A program made the translations under genes and the position numbers. From Actinomycetes bacterium (lineage in GTDB: Bacteria > Actinomycetota > Coriobacteriia > Coriobacteriales > Eggerthellaceae), in NCBI GenBank assembly GCA_023460315.1, contig JAEWQO010000078.1:48743-112742 (forward strand): a stretch of 64,000 bases of DNA, read 5' to 3'. Below are positions 59,438 to 64,000 of this stretch, piece after piece; position 1 is the first letter of the stretch, and each line of letters starts with the position of its first letter. A model generated the notes under the pieces. The model did not search any database and was not told where the DNA came from. It was given only the letters and a program-made list of their open reading frames with translations.

Positions 59438-61042
59438 ATGGGTATTACACGAAGGAATTTTCTACAAGGTCTGGCAGGGGCCAGCGTCGGCGTGGCTGCA
59501 TTTGGGCTTGCGGGCTGTGCGGCGCAGAGCCCGTCCGGCAATGCCAGTAAGGCAGATGCGTCGACGGAAAGCAAAACAGAGATCGTTGTTCCTGATCAAA
59601 TCGATGAGACGCTTGAGTTTGACCTGGTTGTGGTCGGCGGCGGAATTTCGGGGCTCGCTGCTGCCGTGCAGGGCGCTCTTGACGGGCATAAGGTGATCGT
59701 GCTCGAGAAGACGGGGCAACTGGGATCTATGGGAGGAGCCGTGGAAGGCCAGCTTGGTGTTGAATCCGCCATGCAGAAGGCCGCTGGTATCGATTTTACC
59801 ATCGCCGACGTCGTTGCCCATGAGATGGAAGTTGCTCAGTACCGTTCTCCGGGTGCGCAGTGGATCGACTTGTGCACAAACTCAGCGGACAATATCGCGT
59901 GGGAGCAAGAGCAGGGAGTGGTCTTCGAAAACGTGGACGACTATTATGGAACCTGCACCCTTGCGACCTTTCATTGGTTCAAGGATCACAAGGCGTCAGT
60001 AGGATACATTGAGCCTATGGGCGCACGCGCGAAAGACCTGGGCGTGGATATCCGTCTGAAAATGTGGGGCACGGCGCTTGTCATCGACGACGCTGGTGTC
60101 ATTGGCGGAGTGTACGCGGAGGATGGCGATGGAAAGACATATCGCATCGATGCAAAAGCCGTGATTCTCGCATCCGGCGGCGTGGGCGGCGACTCCGCGC
60201 TGATCGCGGAACAGGGGTGGACAAGCGATTCGCTCATGTTCGCTGGCAACGCAGCCTCGTGCGGCGACGGCCTTCGTCTCGCGCAGCAGGCGGGAGCGAA
60301 AGACATTCTGTCTGACGCCGCAGCTTTCGTCATGAACTACGTTCCTGCGCTGCCCTCCACCAACGCGCCGCAATATGCCGATCCCTTGAACGGCATGGTC
60401 ACCGGCATCGCATCGGCGCATGGTTTCGGGTTGTGGGTGAATCAGGATGGCAATCGTTTTGTCAACGAGACCATCGGTGCCGACAACATGATGCTTCAAA
60501 CCATGCCGACACGTGCCAACAAGCATTCTTATGTGGTGTTCAACCAGGCAATGTTTGACGCGACGTATCCCACTCTTGTGGAGGATGCCGCTGGCATCCT
60601 TGCCTCGTCCGTCGAAGAGAATGATAAGGATTCGCTGTACAAGGCCGACACCATCGAGGGATTGGCAGATGCCGTGGGCGTTGACGCATCTGCGTTGCAG
60701 TCCACGGTCGCTCGCTATAACGGCATGTGCCAGGCTGGTATCGACACAGATTTCAGCCGTGATGCCAAGACCCTTGTTGCTCTCGCTGAGGGCCCCTACT
60801 ATATCGGACGTATCGAGCAGACCTATTTTGCATCAATCGGAGGCATCCTCAACAGCGCCAAACACGAAGCTCTCACTTCAGACCATGAGGTCATTCCCGG
60901 CTTGTATGTGGCGGGACTTGACGGCGCGATGCTGTATCGGAGCGTCTACACCATCAACTTGGGTGGCTCATGCTGTGCAAACAACGTGAATTCGGGGCGC
61001 TATTCCGCCATCAATGCAAGCGAGTACATCAAGTCGCTCTAG
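59438..61042 (+). CDS. Tat-exported FAD-dependent reductase (fumarate reductase/urocanate reductase family)
   Basis: A 534-residue flavoprotein with a twin-arginine signal (ITRRNFLQG, residues 3-11) and a lipobox-like LAGC at about residue 27. The FAD fold shows DLVVVGGGISGLAAA and VLEKTG, then AVILASGGVGGDSAL, and near the end PGLYVAGLDGAMLYR. The substrate-capping domain lies between. Relatives reduce unsaturated organic acids such as fumarate, urocanate or cinnamates outside the cell. Unlike the reductase at 33942 it has no cytochrome gene beside it, so its electron donor is uncertain. AAGGGAGGG precedes the ATG. Its position after the 2-oxoacid oxidoreductase and tandem MarR genes suggests a link to amino-acid-derived acids. 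Confidence 0.88.
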   Translation: MGITRRNFLQGLAGASVGVAAFGLAGCAAQSPSGNASKADASTESKTEIVVPDQIDETLEFDLVVVGGGISGLAAAVQGALDGHKVIVLEKTGQLGSMGGAVEGQLGVESAMQKAAGIDFTIADVVAHEMEVAQYRSPGAQWIDLCTNSADNIAWEQEQGVVFENVDDYYGTCTLATFHWFKDHKASVGYIEPMGARAKDLGVDIRLKMWGTALVIDDAGVIGGVYAEDGDGKTYRIDAKAVILASGGVGGDSALIAEQGWTSDSLMFAGNAASCGDGLRLAQQAGAKDILSDAAAFVMNYVPALPSTNAPQYADPLNGMVTGIASAHGFGLWVNQDGNRFVNETIGADNMMLQTMPTRANKHSYVVFNQAMFDATYPTLVEDAAGILASSVEENDKDSLYKADTIEGLADAVGVDASALQSTVARYNGMCQAGIDTDFSRDAKTLVALAEGPYYIGRIEQTYFASIGGILNSAKHEALTSDHEVIPGLYVAGLDGAMLYRSVYTINLGGSCCANNVNSGRYSAINASEYIKSL

Positions 61043-61344
61043 CTGCCTGACTTCTGCGGGGTCGATGCTTCGGCACGTCCTCGCAGGCCTTTGTGCTGCC
61101 GCTGGGCCGTTGCGGGGACGGCTGGGTTGTGGCGGCGGTTCTTTTGGGGACAGGATGCTCTCGTTTCGGCTGGGGATCGATTTTCGCGGCGAATCGCGCC
61201 GGTCTGGCGGGTTCCAGCAGATGCCTTCGACGCCAGCGATCCTCCATTCTGTCGTGCCCTGGTGAAGAGGCTCTTGCAAGCAGGTCAAGACTGCTACAAT
61301 AAGCATTTATGATTTGCCCAGCACGTCCCGAAAGAGATGCAGCC
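61043..61344 (+). promoter_or_regulatory. leuS leader region with promoter
   Basis: In this 302-base gap TTGCAA (61274-61279) and TACAAT (61295-61300), with a rather short 15-base spacer, form the likely leuS promoter. The upstream 200 bases are G/C-rich. I looked for a T-box (specifier stem and the GGTGG-type antiterminator) and did not find one. No other gene is visible. Confidence 0.45.
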
Positions 61345-63918
61345 ATGAAAGAATACAATCCTCATGAACTCGAGCCCCGTTGGCAGAAGCAGTGGGCTGA
61401 CGAAGGTTTATATGAAGTGGTCGAAGACGCTTCGAAGCCGAAAAAGTACGTGCTCGAGATGTTCCCGTATCCTTCGGGCGACATCCATATGGGACATGTG
61501 CGCAACTACACCATCGGTGACGTCATCGCGCGCTATTCGAAGATGCGCGGGTTTGACGTGCTGCATCCCATGGGATGGGACGCCTTTGGGCTCCCTGCGG
61601 AGAATGCGGCCATCAAGCACAACAGCCATCCTGCCACGTGGACCTATGCCAACATCGAAACTCAAAAGGCAAGCTTCAAGCGCATGGGCTTTTCCTACGA
61701 TTGGGATCGCACCGTCGTTGCCTGCGACCCCGAGTATTATCGGTGGGGGCAGTGGATATTCCTGCAGATGTGGAAGCGGGGTTTGGTCGAGCGTCGCAAC
61801 AGCCCGGTGAACTGGTGTCCCAACTGCCAGACGGTGCTCGCGAACGAGCAGGTCACCGAAGGAACCTGCTGGCGCTGCCACGGCGCGGTGGAAAAGCGTG
61901 ACCTCACCCAGTGGTATCTCAAGATCACCGATTATGCGCAGGAGCTGCTGGACGACTTGGACCAATTGCAAGGATGGCCCGAGCGCGTCAAGCAGATGCA
62001 GGCGAACTGGATCGGTCGATCCGAGGGCGCTGAAGTCGATTTTGTCCTCTGTGACCGGGAGGGCAAGGCCCCTGCCGATCCGACTGGCGACGATGTCATC
62101 ACCGTGTTCACAACTCGTGCAGACACGCTGTTCGGTTGCAGCTTTTTTGTCTTGGCGCCAGAGTATCAGGGCTTGGCCGACTTGGTGGCCGGGACCGAGC
62201 ATGAAGCCGAAGTCATGGCGTTGGTGGAAGCCGCCTCAAAAGTGAGCGCTGTCGAGCGCGCTCAGGGCGATCACGAGAAGCATGGCGCATTCACGGGCCG
62301 TTATGTCGTGAATCCCATCAATGGTGAAAAGGTGCCGGTTTGGGTTGCTGACTACATCGTTGCCGACTATGGAACCGGTGCCGTCATGGCCGTTCCGTGC
62401 GGCGATCAACGCGATTTTGAATTTGCACGCAAGTACGACCTGCCCATTGTCCCCATCATTTTAGGTGAAGACGATCCGCTGTTCTCCCGCCTCGAGAAGA
62501 CCCAATCGCGCCAGGTGACATCGGTTGATTGGGATCACGCCTACGATGCGGAAGGCGTGCTCGTCCAATCGGGAAAATACACCGGGATGGTCGGAGGCAA
62601 GCATTCGGAGGGCGAGTCGGCTATCGTTGCCGATCTGGAAGCTCGGGGGTGCGGACGCCGCAAGGTTGAGTTTCGCCTGCGTGACTGGTTGATCAGCCGT
62701 CAGCGTTACTGGGGCAATCCCATACCGGCCATCCACTGTGAGCATTGTGGTCTTGTGCCCGTGCCGGAAGAGGATCTGCCTGTGCGCCTGCCGAAGGACA
62801 TTGACCTGGCTGCCGGAGAGACGCTTGCCACTCATGAGAGCTTTGTGAACACGACGTGCCCGGTATGCGGTCGCCCGGCCAAGCGCGAGACTGACACGAT
62901 GGACACCTTTACCTGTTCAAGTTGGTACTATCTGCGTTATACCGATCCTCATAACGTCGAGCTGCCGTTTGCTCCTGAGAAGGCAAACCGCTGGATGCCG
63001 GTCGATCAATACATCGGCGGTATCGAACATGCCATCTTGCATCTGTTGTACAGTCGCTTCTATACCAAGGTTCTGCGCGATTTGGGAATGCTCGACTTTG
63101 ACGAGCCTTTCTCGAATCTGCTCACCCAAGGCATGGTGCTTGACGAGCATGGCGATGTCATGAGCAAAAGCAAGGGCAATGTCATTTCGCCTGAGGAGAT
63201 GATCGCCGGATACGGTGCCGATGCCGTGCGCGCCTATATCCTGTTCATGGCTCCGCCCGATAAGGAGCTGCAATGGAACGAGGACGGTCTGGCAGGAATC
63301 TACAAGTTCATGAACCGTGCATGGCGCATGGTGAACGATCTTGCCTATCAGGCGGAAGATGAGAGCAACTACCGAGAAGGTGCCTCTCGTGAAGAGGGGG
63401 AACGTGCTGCACAGATGCTCAATCGCGAACGGCATCGCGTGGTGGGCAAGGTCATTGAGGACTTCGAGCGCAACAACTTCAATACGGCCATCGCTGCCAT
63501 CATGGAATTGACCAACGCGACAGGAGACTATCTGCGCATGGTGTCGCCTGAGACGCGTGAGGCATGTGATCATCTTAAGAGTTTGGATGCCGATGTGGCC
63601 GCCGTCATCACGAAGCTCATGGCTCCCATCGCGCCTCACTGGGCAGAAGAGCTCTGGCATTCGGTGCTGGGCCAAAAGGGTTCCATCCATGAGCAGCCAT
63701 GGCCGGAGTATGATCCTGATCAGGCAAAGGCTCATGAGGTTGAACTTGCCATCCAGGTGAATGGCAAAGTAAAGGCAAAAATCGTTGTGGCTGCCGATTC
63801 TCCAGAGGATGAGGTGAAGGCTGCCAGCCTCGCTGCGGTGGATACGGCGATTGGCGGCAGGGACATCAAAAAGGTCGTCGTCGTGCCGGGTCGCTTGGTA
63901 AACATCGTCGCTCACTAG
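61345..63918 (+). CDS. leuS: Leucyl-tRNA synthetase
   Basis: An 857-residue class I synthetase that charges leucine to tRNA-Leu. The HIGH motif appears as DIHMGHVRN (about residue 45), the KMSKS motif as DVMSKSKGN, and the editing (CP1) domain lies between, with TTRADTLFG and a threonine-rich pocket. A leucine-specific segment and the C-terminal anticodon domain are complete, ending in VVVPGRLVNIVAH. ATG 61345 was chosen because MKEYNPHELEPRWQ is the family start; the longer frame adds 12 unlike residues. It is full length and lies just before the damaged end of the window. Confidence 0.97.
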   Translation: MKEYNPHELEPRWQKQWADEGLYEVVEDASKPKKYVLEMFPYPSGDIHMGHVRNYTIGDVIARYSKMRGFDVLHPMGWDAFGLPAENAAIKHNSHPATWTYANIETQKASFKRMGFSYDWDRTVVACDPEYYRWGQWIFLQMWKRGLVERRNSPVNWCPNCQTVLANEQVTEGTCWRCHGAVEKRDLTQWYLKITDYAQELLDDLDQLQGWPERVKQMQANWIGRSEGAEVDFVLCDREGKAPADPTGDDVITVFTTRADTLFGCSFFVLAPEYQGLADLVAGTEHEAEVMALVEAASKVSAVERAQGDHEKHGAFTGRYVVNPINGEKVPVWVADYIVADYGTGAVMAVPCGDQRDFEFARKYDLPIVPIILGEDDPLFSRLEKTQSRQVTSVDWDHAYDAEGVLVQSGKYTGMVGGKHSEGESAIVADLEARGCGRRKVEFRLRDWLISRQRYWGNPIPAIHCEHCGLVPVPEEDLPVRLPKDIDLAAGETLATHESFVNTTCPVCGRPAKRETDTMDTFTCSSWYYLRYTDPHNVELPFAPEKANRWMPVDQYIGGIEHAILHLLYSRFYTKVLRDLGMLDFDEPFSNLLTQGMVLDEHGDVMSKSKGNVISPEEMIAGYGADAVRAYILFMAPPDKELQWNEDGLAGIYKFMNRAWRMVNDLAYQAEDESNYREGASREEGERAAQMLNRERHRVVGKVIEDFERNNFNTAIAAIMELTNATGDYLRMVSPETREACDHLKSLDADVAAVITKLMAPIAPHWAEELWHSVLGQKGSIHEQPWPEYDPDQAKAHEVELAIQVNGKVKAKIVVAADSPEDEVKAASLAAVDTAIGGRDIKKVVVVPGRLVNIVAH

Positions 63919-63949
63919 GCAAGCGCCCCGCCCCGGGGCATGTTCTCAG

Positions 63950-64000
63950 AGCGTGGGGCCCCCCCCCCGGGGGGCGGGGGGGGCCAAGGGGGGGGCGGGG
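63950..64000. other. G/C homopolymer tail, probable assembly artefact
   Basis: The last 50 bases consist almost only of runs of C and G (ten C, then blocks of G), unlike anything else in the window. This is typical of low-quality sequence at a contig end rather than a biological repeat. Confidence 0.7.

Noticed and set aside
61043..61344. T-box leader before leuS
   Set aside because: No specifier loop or conserved antiterminator sequence could be found; the only related string is a short GGCGGGTTCC stretch in an ordinary G/C-rich stem.
1..64000. CRISPR arrays, tRNA/rRNA genes, insertion sequences, prophage integrase
   Set aside because: No regularly spaced repeats, no cloverleaf with a TTCGA arm, no transposase or integrase motif was seen on either strand.

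Overview
The window looks like a piece of the chromosome of a strictly anaerobic, high-GC actinobacterium of the Eggerthellaceae (Coriobacteriia; a relative of Slackia or Eggerthella). This is an inference from gene content: two LuxR-type regulators with large multi-span membrane domains, Tat-exported FAD-dependent reductases with an NrfH-like multiheme cytochrome, a four-subunit 2-oxoacid:ferredoxin oxidoreductase, type III glutamine synthetase, citramalate synthase, and rubrerythrin. The last 50 bases are G/C homopolymer, so the right edge is probably a damaged contig end. The left edge cuts a gene.

Bases 1-12920 hold the most unusual block. Three divergent BioB-like radical SAM proteins (at 2, 969 and 5304) surround an ArsM-like methyltransferase and a SufS-type cysteine desulfurase fused to a MobA-like nucleotidyltransferase-type domain. 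The third radical SAM gene leads an operon for a NitT/TauT-type ABC importer with two related permeases, one ATPase and a cysteine-rich Tat lipoprotein as binding protein. A MacB/LolD-type export pair and a DUF4418 membrane protein follow. I read this as an uncharacterised sulfur-inserting or thiophilic-substrate pathway with its own uptake system; the substrate cannot be named from sequence.

Bases 13277-21441 carry nitrogen and sulfur metabolism: glnA type III, mnmA, a peptidase C26 amidohydrolase, cysE, an Rrf2 regulator, a LysR regulator and cysK. The same inverted repeat (CCTA-N9-TAGG) lies before cysK and before the amidohydrolase-mnmA pair, suggesting a small sulfur regulon. Bases 21470-27297 hold a two-component system divergent from an operon for a VTC-type polyphosphate polymerase, a DUF4956 membrane protein and a Cthe_2159-type lipoprotein. 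Two pairs of direct repeats spaced 11 bp lie in mirror image between them.

Bases 27552-33040 hold ilvE, cimA, a TrpR-like regulator, a Tat-exported NlpC/P60 hydrolase, a Nudix hydrolase and an Hsp20 gene under a perfect CIRCE operator. Bases 33317-37224 hold a pentaheme-type cytochrome with a Tat flavoprotein reductase and a membrane LuxR regulator, a likely anaerobic respiratory module. Bases 37428-39766 hold an unrecognised 535-residue protein and two small HTH proteins. Rubrerythrin, a 1034-residue MacB-like ABC protein, an M18 aminopeptidase and guaB follow.

Bases 47979-61042 hold a second membrane LuxR, a LysR gene divergent from a phenylacetate-CoA ligase gene, a free-standing LysR effector domain without a DNA-binding domain, a flippase-like protein, the gamma-delta-alpha-beta 2-oxoacid oxidoreductase operon ending in a tandem MarR protein, and a second Tat flavoprotein reductase. 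Together these fit oxidation of amino-acid-derived 2-oxoacids to acyl-CoA, ATP recovery through a CoA ligase, and electron disposal through exported reductases. leuS closes the window. No tRNA, rRNA, CRISPR array or insertion sequence was seen.
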